Assembly: GCA_963662175.1 (NCBI GenBank)
Contig: OY759224.1
Location: forward strand, 35,163,489 to 35,227,488
From: Aradus depressus
Taxonomy: Eukaryota; Arthropoda; Insecta; Hemiptera; Aradidae
Direction: 5' to 3'
DNA: 64,000 nucleotides
The stretch's first letter is position 1, and each line of letters begins with the position of its first letter. The notes under the pieces are model-generated. The model had not been told where the DNA came from, did not search any database, and saw nothing but the letters and a program-made list of their open reading frames with translations. This document shows, in pieces, positions 23,019 to 33,087 of this stretch. A program made the position numbers and the translations under genes.

Positions 23019-23364
23019 GAGGGCGCCAGTAGCTCAGTGGTATGCGTGCTTGACTTCTGAGCTCAAGGTTGTGGGTTCGTAGCCCGACCGAGGCCCTTAG
23101 TTTATTTTATCTGGGAGGTAAAATAAACTTAAGCACGCCGTCCTTCGGATGGGACGTTAAGCGATGGTCCCGAGCCTGTACGATGTCAGGTACTCGTTAA
23201 AGACCCCTACCCTAGATGAATAAAAAATTTAGGGTAGCAAAATTTGGGACTCCCACAGTAGAATCGGGCTCATGTCCACCAGAGTGACGAAAGAGCGCTC
23301 TGGTAGTAGGCGATATGACCTCGTAGTTAAAGCCCGGGCATGAGTCATAAAACCTAACCTAACC
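23019..23364 (+). mobile_element. Full-length tRNA-derived SINE with CCTAA tail
   Basis: A 346-bp SINE. It begins with gagggcgccagtagctcagt, containing the A box tagctcagtggta, and the B box gggttcgtagcccg follows about 45 bp later. These are the internal RNA polymerase III promoter elements of a tRNA-like head. The body includes ccgtccttcggatgggacg, gcctgtacgatgtcagg and agggtagcaaaatttgg. The 3' end is ataaaacctaacctaacct, that is CCTAA repeats. A 13-bp TSD, tagtatcagtaca, flanks it (23006-23018 and 23365-23377). It is about 95% alike the copy at 38383 by eye. Confidence 0.9.
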
Positions 23365-23377
23365 TAGTATCAGTACA

Positions 23378-24060
23378 AAGAAATAAAAATATAGGTAGGT
23401 TAATAAAAATTAGTGCTACATTGGAGAAAAACTATACAACTAAAAAATAGATAAACAAAAGATAAACAGGAAATAAAAAAACAGGAAAAAACATAAAATT
23501 AACAACTTCAATATGATGAAAAAAAATAAATAAAAGTATCTACAAAAATAAAAGAGAATAAGTAAAAAAGCAAATCTATAATACTAAGAAAGAAATAAAA
23601 TTGATAATATAAATATAAATCGACCGAGCATAGTAATATGATGGTTGATTATAAAAGAGAAGGAAGGATGCCCAGCCAAGGTTAAAAATAAAATTAATTT
23701 AGAAAGCAGAAAATAAGATAAATAAAAAATAAATAAATGCATAATAAAAATATATTAATGTGTAAATGAGCCAAAAAGGAATAATATTGGTAATGATGGA
23801 ATAATTTAGGAAATATGATAAAAAAAATATAATAAAAATAGAGAATGACAAAGACAAAAAGAGAAAAAAAAGTAGTTGATCCCGCAATTATAACTACAGT
23901 ATATCCGACATACCGCCAGCATTAAAACTTCCAAGAAAAAGAATAGAAACAGACGGGTTGCAGAATGACCGAGTTGAAAAATGAAATATAAGTTAACAAC
24001 CTAAAGAGAGTAACCCAAAATAAAGTAAAATGGACTTTAAATAATATAAACATATTGTGA
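23378..24060. other. Intergenic, very A-rich
   Basis: Adenine-rich sequence (many 'aaataaa' and 'aataaaaa' words). No coding frame, inverted ends or recognised element. Confidence 0.5.
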
Positions 24061-24480
24061 ATTGTGGATGGACTTGGAAACATTAGGACTTACCTGCGGA
24101 CTTAGCACTTGTAGCACGGTAACTCCATCAAATGTGGATGGACTTGGAAACATTAGGACTTACCTGCGGACTTAGCACTTGTAGCACGGTAACTCCATCA
24201 AATGTGGATGGACTTGAAAACATTAGGACTTACCTGCGGACATAGCACTTGTAGCACGGTAACTCCATCAAATGTGGATGGACTTGGAAACATTAGGACT
24301 TACCTGCGGACATAGCACTTGTAGCACGGTAACTCCATCAAATGTGGATGGACTTGAAAACATTAGGACTTACCTGCGGACTTAGCACTTGTAGCACGGT
24401 AACTCCATCAAATGTGGATGGACTTGGAAACATTAGGACTTACCTGCGGACTTAGCACTTGTAGCACGGTAACTCCATCA
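24061..24480. repeat. 70-bp minisatellite, six copies
   Basis: Six head-to-tail 70-bp units start at 24061, 24131, 24201, 24271, 24341 and 24411. Each contains tgtggatggacttggaaaca, ttaggacttacctgcggac and gcacttgtagcacggtaact. Copies differ at only two or three positions (ggaaa/gaaaa, cttag/catag), in a pattern that suggests duplication of pairs. No ORF or known function. Confidence 0.95.
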
Positions 24481-25053
24481 AATGTTTGGCACTTCACATT
24501 TACAGTGACATTCAACTATCTGTCTAGTGGCGGCCTCCAGCAGCCCAACTTCCAGCTGGAACAGAATAAATAGTATTAAAATGGCCACTCAGCAAGTTCA
24601 GATAATGCAGTAACACTTTCAGCAAAATAATAAAAAATGTTTGTTAACTGAGCTTATCATCGGTTGGAACTCAACAGTATTATCTAAATATTGGATCGCT
24701 TATAAAGGGGTAACCACTGACTGTAATACTTAAGCTGACTTTACATGAGCAGCAAAAAAAGCGCAGCAGCAGCTAATGCACGTTGTGGTTTCTGTGCATT
24801 TAAAATTAAATTACTCACGTCCAATAGAGTGCATTTGCTGTTGCTGCGCTTTGCATTTTTACTGCGCATGTAAAATCAGCTTTAAGAGTATAAAGTATAA
24901 CATAAATGAACATTTTGAGCGAGGAAATGAAATGATCGAATTCATGTGTATTTAAAAAAATGTAATATGACTTGTTTTGTACATGTACATTTAAGTAACA
25001 GCTGATTGCTGTTTTAGGAATCAAACGCACGGGTAATTTGAAGATCCTATTGG
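24481..25053. other. Intergenic with a MITE
   Basis: Mostly unique AT-rich sequence; the MITE at 24731-24885 is the only recognised feature. Confidence 0.5.
24731..24885. mobile_element. 155-bp MITE with inverted ends
   Basis: The left end ttaagctgactttacatgag, followed by a gcgcagcagcagc block, is inverted at the right as the gctgttgctgcgc block followed by gcatgtaaaatcagctttaa. Two motifs are thus mirrored with a spacer of about 60 bp. A left-half copy of the same element lies at 26630-26730. No coding capacity; the TSD is ambiguous because both ends start with TTAA-like sequence. Confidence 0.7.
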
Positions 25054-25600
25054 ATGAATAAAACAAACTTATTTTTTTGAAATATTGTCTATTCCACTAA
25101 AGATATATATACATATAACTACCGTATGTTTATCTGTTATTAATATTTGGTTCCACATATATGTTTGTATTATCTGTTATTAATATTTGGTTCCATATAT
25201 ATGTTTCAAGTTATCTAAATCTTAACATTATTATTAATTTTATTTCTATTTTTTTATTATTTACTTGTATTTGTTCTTATTTATTTGTTATTTTCCCCGT
25301 ATTAGTCTAGTGATATTGTTTTATGTAAATTTAGAACTAGGTTTTGTTAAGAAATATTTCATGAGTTAGCTAACGGTACAGCCGGGGGACTCCCAAGTTT
25401 TAATAGCACCCTTTGACGCAAACTGACTTAGTTCATAACTAGACCTGACGATGGTATAAAGCCGAAACCGGTAGTTGTATATATATATATCTTTAGTGGA
25501 ATAGACAATATTTCAAAAAATAAGTTTGTTTTATTCATTTATTACAAGTTTCCACAATATGTCCGCGTTCCTCAACCTAGAAGTTGATCCTATTGGAAAC
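25054..25600. mobile_element. Penelope-like ends in inverted orientation
   Basis: The arms 25054-25124 and 25469-25538 are near-perfect inverted copies (atgaataaaacaaacttatt ... attccactaaagatatatat ... aactaccg). The 344-bp spacer contains a duplicated 38-bp segment (tatctgttattaatatttgg, 25135 and 25172). The right arm is preceded by a hammerhead-like motif and followed by acaagtttccacaatatgtc, a tail shared with the copy at 28.5-30.0 kb. The 'gacgatgg...gaaaccggtag' wording is characteristic of PLE terminal repeats. Confidence 0.65.
25445..25467 (+). ncRNA. Hammerhead-like motif in PLE end
   Basis: CTGACGA (25445-25451), twelve bases that can close only a very short GG/CC stem, then GAAA (25464-25467) followed by ccggta. 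The core order CUGANGA-stem II-GAAA is right, but stem II is weak, so this may be a decayed or merely similar sequence. Related copies are at 28531-28560 (minus) and 28588-28610 (plus). Confidence 0.35.
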
Positions 25601-25689
25601 TTGTAAACAATCCATTTTTAATAAAAACTATTTTTTTTAGTTTATTTAATTTTTATCTTGGTTTTTTGTTCTGGCAAGGGGGGGGGGCA

Positions 25690-26628
25690 CGTGCCCCCCC
25701 TGCTACGCCCCTGTAAATTTCACATGTATCTTTTCATATTGAACCAATTATGTACCTACTTTTATACTTCCCCAGTTATACTCCATACTTTAACTTTCTA
25801 AGGGAACTTAACATTTTTAGCCGAGATATTTTGAAACACTTAATAAAAAGTAAAGAAAAACGTATGTTTAAAAAAAAAAGTATTGTCTATTCCACAAAAT
25901 ATATATAATGTGGGAGTATTTTCGGTATTGCTAACATCTTCAGAGGCGATATACCTAAAAAGAGGACTGTTGGGTAGGCTGCAGAACAAATAATACATTA
26001 TACAAACATCACATAAGCACTAAAGAAAAAATAAAAACAGAAGAAAAAAGTGGGGTTTACTATCTAAAATGTAGTTTTTGTAATTTTGTTTATGTAAGTC
26101 AAACTGGGAGACTATTTAAAAATAGGGTAAAAGAACCCGTTTCAGAAATAGGCTTAAAAATTGACACAACACACACCTCAGTGAAATTTAATAGTAAAAA
26201 AAATTAAATTTTTTAAAAATTTTAATTGGGATTTTTAGATTTTGCACTAAGAACTAGGTTATCCGGTATTTTTAGTTTTCTTGTACGAGCAATAGTTTTC
26301 GAGATATTGGTTTTTGAAAATTGCGTTTTGTTTAAAATCAATTGGGAGTGGATTCATAGAGACCTCAGTCCGCAAACCTGGCGAGGAATGGGGCGACCCC
26401 CCCCCCCCCCCCCCCCCCCCCAGCTACGCCCCTGTCAATTTCACATGTATCTTTTCATATTGAACCAATTATGTACTTTTATACTTCCCCAGTTATACTC
26501 AATACTTTAACTTTCTAAGGGAACTTCTCATTTTCAAACGAGATATTTTGAAACACTTAATAAAAAGTAAAGAAACACGTATGTTTAAAAAAAAAAGTAT
26601 TGTCTATTCCACAAAATATATATAATAT
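25690..26628 (+). mobile_element. PLE fragment between direct terminal repeats
   Basis: A segment beginning ctacgcccctgtaaatttca and running through tattgtctattccacaaaat occurs at about 25713-25910 and again at about 26424-26625, roughly 714 bp apart in the same orientation. Between them lies the GIY-YIG remnant (26040-26203). A coding 3' end bracketed by long direct repeats matches the LTR-like arrangement known for Penelope-like elements. Runs of 9 G and 7 C (25680-25702) and of 25 C (26397-26421) precede the repeats. Confidence 0.6.
26040..26203 (+). pseudogene. PLE GIY-YIG endonuclease remnant
   Basis: Translates as EEKSGVYYLKCSFCNFVYVS followed by QTGRLFKNRVKEPVSEIGLK and a short tail to a taa stop. 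SGVY-L-C--C---YV-QTGR-FK-R-KE is the GIY-YIG domain wording of Penelope-like elements (YIG replaced by YVS here, so the motif is degraded). A second copy is at 37664-37810. Only the C-terminal domain remains. Confidence 0.7.
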
Positions 26629-26629
26629 T

Positions 26630-26730
26630 TAAGCTGACTTTACATGAGCAGCAAAAATGCAAAGCGCAGCAGCAGCAAATGCACGCTGTGTTTTTAGAAT
26701 TAAATTACTCACATCCACAGCTCGTGCAGG
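26630..26730. mobile_element. Left half of the 24731-type MITE
   Basis: Begins ttaagctgactttacatgag and continues gcagcaaaaatgcaaagcgc, then ttaaattactcacatcca, matching the first two-thirds of the MITE at 24731-24885 with small differences. The right inverted end is missing. Confidence 0.7.
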
Positions 26731-26941
26731 CACGTTTCAATAAGACAAGTTGTATTTTTTTGTTTTATTCGCAGGCATTAATAACGAAGAAACTGTATTT
26801 TGATAATAATAATAAAAAATGGATTTATGAAGAGGAAAAGATAATAAAAAAATACTATATAGGTCTATTTGAAGCATAAGAACTTCAAAAAAAATCGACA
26901 GTAATTTATGGTTTCCAGATTTACTTTGTGAAGCTCCATTC

Positions 26942-27148
26942 TAGGAATAGATAATTAAAATACACAATTTCTTTGTCAAACTTCACTATATATTCTCAAA
27001 TACTCAACTAGTTTCGCCGTGTTAAGGCATTATCAAGAGTTTGTAAGTGACTCTTGATAATGCCTTAACACGGCGAAACTAGTTGAGTATTTGAGAATAT
27101 ATAGTGAAGTTTGACAAAGAAATTGTGTATTTTAATTATCTATTCCTA
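26942..27148. repeat. Perfect 99-bp palindrome with 9-bp loop
   Basis: The arms 26942-27040 and 27050-27148 are exact reverse complements over all 99 bases; the loop is ttgtaagtg. Near the axis the arms carry cttgataatgccttaacacg followed by gcgaaactagttgag, similar in layout to PLE ends. Perfect identity over such length implies either a very recent event or active homogenisation. Confidence 0.95.
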
Positions 27149-27838
27149 AAATCGACAGTTTCATACTCATAATAACCGCAAAGGAAAAAAAAAATGAAAA
27201 TTGCATTTTTTTTTTTTTCATCGAATAATGGAATTGGGAGCTGAAATTTTCAGGAAAATATTCTTTTTATATGTATGTGCAAACTGTCGGTCAATTTCCC
27301 ATTCGAAAATGGTTGAGGGCAGTTTTCGTATTCATATCCGGCTAGACCCTTTGATAGACCTTGGTCCTGACAATGTGTATCTTAGCCCTAGGACCGAGGT
27401 ACAACATTGTTCAAGGACCATGGTACAACGAGGAGCCCTTGAACACATTTCTTTGTATCACCATTTTAAAAGCTTTAGTTTAGCTTCGTTCTTCACTAGC
27501 CATTATTAGGCTTAATAGTAAAACTTTCAGTAATTATAACAGTTGAATACTAAATCAGTTTTATATCACCTGGAGGACAAAAATAAAAACAAAAAATTAC
27601 TTACTGTTTGGGTAGCTTCAACAAAAAAAAAAAGGTTACTAAACAAAACACTTGGCTATTACCTCCACAGTTCAGAAGCAGGATGGGAAATACAATGAGT
27701 AATGATATTAGGAAAGCAGAAAAACCACCAGGCAGCGCTAAAATCGCATGGGTCTAAGGTAGAGCACCTTCCCCTGATATCTATGTCATTTTAATTGAAA
27801 CAATTTTTGATTAAGAATGTTATTAGAGTACGAGTCTC
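27149..27838. other. Intergenic, nothing firmly recognised
   Basis: A 102-codon frame at 27201-27509 has no recognisable motif and starts in a T-run, so I do not call it a gene. The sequence ends at the TAA target site (27839-27841) of the Harbinger element. Confidence 0.4.
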
Positions 27839-28038
27839 TAAGGCCCCCTATACACGGTCAGTTTGGTGTGTCAGTTCGATTTGATTAGTTTTAACTGATC
27901 AAATCGAACTGATAGGTCTGGTGTCTACACACGGTCAGTTAAGTGCGTCACATCATCTTGTTTTGTTTTTTTGGAATAAAAGTTTATTTCGAGCTTTGAT
28001 TTGTTTGTTTAAATAATTTATAATAAATTAAATTAAAA

Positions 28039-28290
28039 ATGTCAAGTAATGAGGAAAAGGTTGTTATATGGTGCTTTGGCTATTTACATGCATTTATTGC
28101 ATCCAAAAAAAGAAATCGAAGAAAAATTTGGGTTAAAGACTGGCTTTCAAAAAGGGCGAAATATTCACATATAAATATTTTGGAGGAGCTCAGGTTTCAT
28201 CCAAAAGATTGGAATAATTATTTGAGAATGGACGAAGAAACTTATCTTCAACTATATTCATTAGTTTCTCCTTACATGCTTTGGCATTAA
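28039..28290 (+). pseudogene. Harbinger transposase N-terminal fragment
   Basis: 83 codons: after a divergent start, KIWVKDWLSKRAKYSHINIL then EELRFHPKDWNNYLRMDEET and YLQLYSLVSPYM. This matches the usual N-terminal pattern of insect PIF/Harbinger transposases ('W-R-WL--R---G---L--EL---D---Y-NFLRM----F--LL-LV-P-I'). Homology stops at VSPYM, where the sequence runs directly into the end of the MADF gene on the other strand; the DDE core is deleted. Confidence 0.8.
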
Positions 28291-28433
28291 TTTCTTTAAC
28301 TTTATTTACAAGCATCTCGTAGGAAGCGTCCTTTTTTAATGTATTGTGGTAATCTTTTGATCTTCCATAAACATTCTTCTTGCCTCAATAAATCTATAAA
28401 CTCAATTAAAAAGTCTTTACTCCAAGTAGACAT
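28283..28433 (-). pseudogene. MADF-domain protein fragment of Harbinger
   Basis: From ATG at 28433 on the minus strand: MSTWSKDFLIEFIDLLRQEE followed by CLWKIK, then after a one-base frameshift KDYHNTLKKDASYEMLVNKV and KEINAK. This is the first half of a MADF domain (Myb/SANT-like DNA-binding), the usual second protein of insect PIF/Harbinger transposons. The domain is cut off where it meets the transposase fragment. Confidence 0.7.
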
Positions 28434-28480
28434 AATTAATTCGTCTTTTTATTTTTTAAAAACAATAAATAAAACAAACA

Positions 28481-28667
28481 TATTTTTTGAAATATTGTCT
28501 ATTCCACTACAGATATTTATAAAAATAAAACTACCGGTTTCGGCCTCACACCATCGTCAGGTCTAGTTATGAACTCTATAAGTAGACCTGACGATGGTGT
28601 GAGGCAGAAACCGGTAGTTTTATTTTTATAAATAGCTTTAGTGGAATAGACAATATTTCAAAAAATA
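28481..28667. repeat. 85-bp inverted repeat of PLE ends
   Basis: The arms 28481-28565 and 28583-28667 are near-perfect inverted copies, running tattttttgaaatattgtct ... accggtttcggcctcacacc ... gtcaggtcta, with a 17-bp spacer. They are the same PLE terminal family as 25054-25538. The right side continues with attacaaattccacaa, interrupted by the LINE at 28702, and resumes at 30014 with tatgtccgcgttcctcaac. Confidence 0.85.
28588..28610 (+). ncRNA. Hammerhead-like motif in PLE inverted repeat
   Basis: CTGACGA (28588-28594) then tggtgtgaggca and GAAA (28607-28610), followed by ccggtag. The mirrored copy in the left arm (28560-28538, minus) has GGCC instead of GGCA before GAAA. It follows the CUGANGA...GAAA order, but stem II is short. 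Activity is not implied. Confidence 0.35.
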
Positions 28668-28701
28668 ACTTTTTTTAAATTATTTATTACAAATTCCACA
28701 A

Positions 28702-30000
28702 GAAGAAGAAGAATGTTATGTTAGGCGCTCAACTACTCAGGTTATAAGCGCCAGAGAACTTGGTGGGAAAGTTCCGCAGAAGATTCATACTGTGAAGGAA
28801 CCAGATTAACGTGTTCAGTGTTACAAATCAACATCCTTACAACGTACAGCAAAACATACACACTCGTCCCTGGCAGAGCCTCGGCCCCAAGGCAGGGCGG
28901 ACCCCCGCTCTCAAATTCAGGAAAAACTTTACTTGCATAAACAGAAAGAGGTGGCACTGGGGATGTGGACAAAAACCATGTCGCCTTAACTATATATAAC
29001 CAGTTCTATGTACAGTGCTACTTTGTTACAATATATATTTGTACAATTGTGCTACATTAGTGAATAGAACTTTACAAATTATTCAGACTGACCTATATTT
29101 CCATGGAAAAAAATTCCAAATCCCCGCCATCCTCCTGGGCCAACTCGCCCCGAGAGCGGGGAGTCAACGCTAAGCCTTGAGGCCCCGCTAGAGCCAGAGG
29201 ACGCATCAGATACTCATTATACTTCCTCATATACAGACATTCGACTATTTCCCAGTCCCAACATTGTTCTAAATTTCATTAAGGATATCTGCATCCTTTA
29301 GTAAAGCCATCAGCTTATCTATGGTTTCATTTCTGTTACCTAGTACCTCATATACGTTCCGGGACAACCCATGTTGCTCGAATAGTGACTCATAGGCTCT
29401 GCACTCTTCAATGATATGTCTGACAGTCAGACGTACTCCGCAGGTCCTGCAATCGGGTGGGTCATCACGGGTGATGAGGTACCGATGCGTTAACCGGCAG
29501 TGTCCCAGTCTCAGCCGAGCCAGGGTAACTTCTTCACGTCTCGAGCTTCGGTTGGAAGAGGCCCAAGGATTGACTAATCTTTTGGTCATCTTGAGTTTAT
29601 TTTTTTCGACTTTATTCCACTGCTCTTGCCACTGATCGAAAACCTCCCTAATCAGCGGGCATGCTAATTCTCTCGGGGTCAGAACCGTCGGTAACATATC
29701 GGTCAGTTCATGGGCTTCCTTGGCAGCTCTATCGGCTGTCTCGTTTCCAGAGATGCCAATATGACCGGGAGACCAAACTAGTGCCACTTTCTTACCAATG
29801 TCAGACAAGGCTTTGATGATGCAATGTACTTTGTGGGTCAGTGGATGCCTGCTGTACATGTTGTCGAAACCGTGCAGAGAGCTTAGTGAGTCGGTACAGA
29901 CTATGATGAGATCCTCGGCTGCTAGGATAGCATTTTCCAAGGCTAATGATATCGCAGTCAGCTCAGCAGTATAAATATTGGCTAGTGGGTGCAGTTTGAA
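28702..30000 (-). mobile_element. 5'-truncated LINE with RNase H, 13-bp TSD
   Basis: A 1299-bp antisense retroinsertion bounded by the direct repeat acaaattccacaa (28689-28701 and 30001-30013), splitting a PLE tail. It holds the C-terminal part of ORF2 (29269-29985) and a 3' UTR of about 560 bp ending in CTTCTTCTTC. Confidence 0.9.
29269..29985 (-). pseudogene. LINE ORF2 C-terminus: RNase H and zinc motif
   Basis: An uninterrupted frame of about 238 codons. It opens NIYTAELTAISLALENAI, the RNase H segment with the catalytic E, then IVCTDSLSSLHGF (second catalytic D) and ALVWSPGHIGISGNETADRA (W-PGH-G--GNE-AD, the third motif). The rest is TLARLRLGHCRLTHRYLI and a zinc-like CRTCGVRLTVRHIIEEC. 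The order fits LINEs of the I/R1/Jockey assemblage. The 5' end is cut by truncation at 30000, so although the frame is open it is not a functional gene. Confidence 0.85.
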
Positions 30001-30249
30001 ACAAATTCCACAATATGTCCGCGTTCCTCAACTTAGAAGTTAATAAAAAACAACACACACTAAACAATAATTATTAATAAACTTTTAAAACTTAATTTTA
30101 TTTATTGAAAACAAAGAAATCAAAATACGTATAAAATAATTATTTTAACTTTTGATAATTGATGACGCCGGAGCATGCGCAGAATGGCTAGTTTGAAGAA
30201 CTGAACTGATTCAAACCCCACACACAGTCAAATAGGCTTGTCGTCAGTT

Positions 30250-30952
30250 CATGGCCCCCACATTGGATTGCGGGCCCTGTAACCAGCATCAGGGTCGGGC
30301 CCCCCTTCTCATAGTCATGTGCTATATTATAATTACATGATCATTTTTTAACCCTTTTACAATTTTATTTAAACTAAAAATAGATTGTAAGGTATAATTA
30401 ATGTTACAGTATCAGTTAGATTTTAAAACCAAACTTTATTGATTAAATTATTTCACACATCAATTGCTACCGTAATTATATCATTTACTTTTATTTTACT
30501 GAAATTAACGTTTAAATTTTTAGATTTATTTGACTCACTAACATTAAAATAAAAATTGGCAAAAACTAGTATTACGATCTAAAAAAAAATAACATTAAGA
30601 GCTCTAAAAATTACGATGTTTGTGTGTCTTTAATACACTGGCTACAACAAAAGCTTACTTATAGCCTCACTGTCCTAAACCTGTCTCATGCGGACTGTTT
30701 TATACTAGTAATTTGCAAACAAGAGTAACTATCCATGCACGCAACTAATTAAATAATAACTTAATAACTCGCACAACTAGAATATGTATCTATTATACTA
30801 AATTTTCTTATAATTATATATTTTGCCTTTTTAAGCTATGATCCCTTGCAAAATCTACTAAAATAAAAAAATAAAAAGGACTGGAGCCGGACCCCCTTGG
30901 GCCCGGGCCATGCAACCAAAGTTGCATCAGCCCCGCCCTTGAGGGGGCCATG
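30250..30952. mobile_element. 703-bp hAT-type element, 8-bp TSD
   Basis: Ends are catggcccccacattgg and, inverted, catggccccctcaaggg. It is flanked by the perfect 8-bp repeat cgtcagtt (30242-30249, 30953-30960), which belongs to the Harbinger right end. An 8-bp TSD with short CA...TG ends points to hAT. The interior is AT-rich and non-coding, with two GC-rich blocks at the borders (30270-30300, 30885-30945). Confidence 0.7.
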
Positions 30953-31127
30953 CGTCAGTTCGATGTGTCACACCATTGAATGGAATTTCATCAAACCATC
31001 GTTCATTTTTTTGGCATGATGTCATGCCATTTCTACCCCATACACGTCAGTTTGGTGTGTCAGTTCGATGTGTTCAAGCCAAACTGACACACCAAACTGA
31101 CCGTGCATGACCCCTTTAAGGTGTAGC

Positions 31128-31165
31128 AGACATGGTACGCCACCTCTGAGCTACTGGCCTATTTA
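31128..31165 (-). mobile_element. SINE head scrap (A-box region)
   Basis: On the minus strand ggccagtagctcagaggtgg followed by cgtaccatgtctgctac resembles the first 35 bp of the local SINE. It is too short to set limits, and no TSD was found. Confidence 0.35.
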
Positions 31166-31559
31166 AAAGTTAAAAGTCCCGTATTTTATTATTAATTTAC
31201 TTCAACAGATCGCACCACTAGTAGCAGCAAAAGTATTGAAGATATTTTGGCTAAGCGGCTCAAATTTTTTTAAATATTTTTTTTCCTTTGAACTCAATAT
31301 AAATGTAGAATAGATATAACACTAATTTTTTTTTAAATTGTAAATTCCGAATTTTTTATTTTTCTTGTATTTTACATTAAGTTTTTTTACAGGTAGGGCG
31401 CCAAAAGTAGACAGTTTAATCAGTTCAAAACATTTTTCAGATTCAAAATCGGATGAATAGATGAAACGGAAACAGAAAAATACGAAATGAATGGTGGGGG
31501 AAAAATTGTTTTGATTTGAAGGCAACACTAATCCCTTTTCTCTAGAGGCTTTGTTTACA
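31166..31559. other. Intergenic, nothing recognised
   Basis: AT-rich sequence up to the 8-bp target repeat of the hAT element. An 87-codon reverse frame (31322-31585) has no recognisable motif. Confidence 0.4.
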
Positions 31560-32081
31560 TCTGTAGGCAGTGCCGGATTAGCCACGTAGCAAGAGTAGCA
31601 AATGCTACGGGCCCCGCGAATTGGGGGGCCCCGCGCTCCAACGCCTGTCTGACCGTAAAAAAAATATCAATTTAGATATAATATTTTGCATGCCTTAAGC
31701 GCGAAGCGCTTAGGCTATGCTTTACTCCTACCTGAAAATCTAAAACTCGATTTCGTCACGTTAAATCTTATCCGAAATTAATCATTTACATTTATATGGT
31801 ATAAAAATATATCTATTAGATAGGAAATTAATTAATTAACAGATTTAATACATTTTTAAGTCTATCAATTAACACGTTCATGTAAAAATAAGTACTTTAC
31901 TAACTTTTTAACGTTGATGTCCTAATGTTTATGGGGTTGGAAACACTACAACTCCCGATAAATACATTTTTTTTAGCATATTTTTTTTTTAAATTTTTCG
32001 TAATACTTTTGAGCAGATCCCTTTTGAAAATTGCGATTAATTCTTTTTCGGTTTAATTATAATCGATGTATTTAGACTAGC

Positions 32082-32768
32082 ATGACCGGCTGTGAAGAAT
32101 ATGAGCAACAGACTTCAAGACGAAGCAAGCGAAATACAAAGTACGACCATTTCAGCGGCTCTACTACACTCAACGACTTTGTTGAAAATCAAACACCTGG
32201 ACAACGTTTTGCAATTCAGGTGTTTATTGTCATTATTGATAACGTACTGTCTGCTTTAACTAAACGTATGAAAGCATATCGGAAAATTACTAGTGTTTTT
32301 GGAGTATTTCGACAGCTAAAATCTCTTACAACAGAAGAGATTTTGAAAAAAACCTCAAGTATGGTCAGTGCTTACGCAGATGATTTGGAGAACAGCCTAG
32401 GAGACGAATTAGTGCAGTTCGCTAAGCTACTGGAAACAGATGTGGCTACTGTTATTGACTGCAAGAAACAGGAGCCTCTGCAACTGCAATTTTATAAACT
32501 TTTATTAAATAATTCTTTAGAATCGTGTTTCCCAAACGTAGAAACTGCCCTGCGCATTTACTTGTCTCTCATGATCACTAACTGCAGTGGCGAACGTTCT
32601 TTTTCAACATTAAAACGTATTAAAAATGAGTTAAGGAACACGATGGGCCAAGAACGTCTTAATCATCTCACTTTGATGAATATAGAGCATTATTTGCTTA
32701 AAGAAGTCGATATTGAAAGTGTTATCTCTAAATTTGCCCATAATAAATCCAGAAAAGTTTATTTGTAA
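32082..32768 (+). pseudogene. hAT transposase C-terminal part with dimerisation domain
   Basis: 228 codons, no internal stop. The last 80 residues (ETALRIYLSLMITNCSGERS, FSTLKRIKNELRNTMGQERL, NHLTLMNIE) form the hAT C-terminal dimerisation region with the S-ERSFS-LK-IK--LR-TM--ERL-xL pattern found in insect and ZMYM-like hAT transposases. Family members are usually 600 residues or longer, with a zinc finger and RNase-H-like catalytic core, so this is an internally deleted derivative with an open remnant. The start at 32082 is the first ATG of the frame. It sits in an 8-bp-TSD element and would not be active alone. Confidence 0.8.
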
Positions 32769-33087
32769 CAGTTTTGTTTTATTTAATACCCTAATGGTGG
32801 GTTGCACCAACCAGGATCAATTCTGATCCAGGATCAAACGAACGATCAACTGCTTTGATCCACCTTTTCTGTCTCACCATTACTGATCCAGGATCAACAT
32901 CAGACTTTGATCCTGGATTAACCAACAATTCTTGTTGCACCATCCTAGATCAAGCAATTAATCCGAAGAAAAGGGTCTGTGATCCCGGATCAAATTTGAT
33001 ACCCCAGTTAGGTAAGATCAAATACCAGGATTAATTAGTTGTTGCTAAAGTCATTCCAATTTTTAAAAATTTTTCAAGTTTTCAATT

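Larger units (their letters stand above)
27842..31116. mobile_element. PIF/Harbinger deletion derivative with nested insertions
   Basis: The left end ggccccctatacacggtcag and the right end, read inward, aaggggtcatgcacggtcag share from cacggtcag through tttggtgtgtcagtt, and are flanked by TAA (27839-27841, 31117-31119), the 3-bp target typical of PIF/Harbinger. Inside are the first 80 codons of a Harbinger transposase and, converging on it, a broken MADF-domain gene. Later insertions are a PLE-type inverted repeat (28481-28667), a LINE (28702-30000, 13-bp TSD) and a hAT (30250-30952, 8-bp TSD). The outermost 8 bases of the two TIRs are poorly matched. Confidence 0.75.

Noticed and set aside
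23030..23105. tRNA-like sequence with A and B boxes as a free tRNA gene
   Set aside because: It is the head of a 346-bp SINE with a TSD, has a mispaired acceptor region and occurs in several copies with the same downstream body.
23345..23364. CCTAA run as an interstitial telomere
   Set aside because: Only two to three units, located exactly at a SINE 3' end inside a TSD.
27201..27509. 102-codon ORF beginning in a T-run
   Set aside because: No motif, no plausible promoter or splice context; treated as chance.
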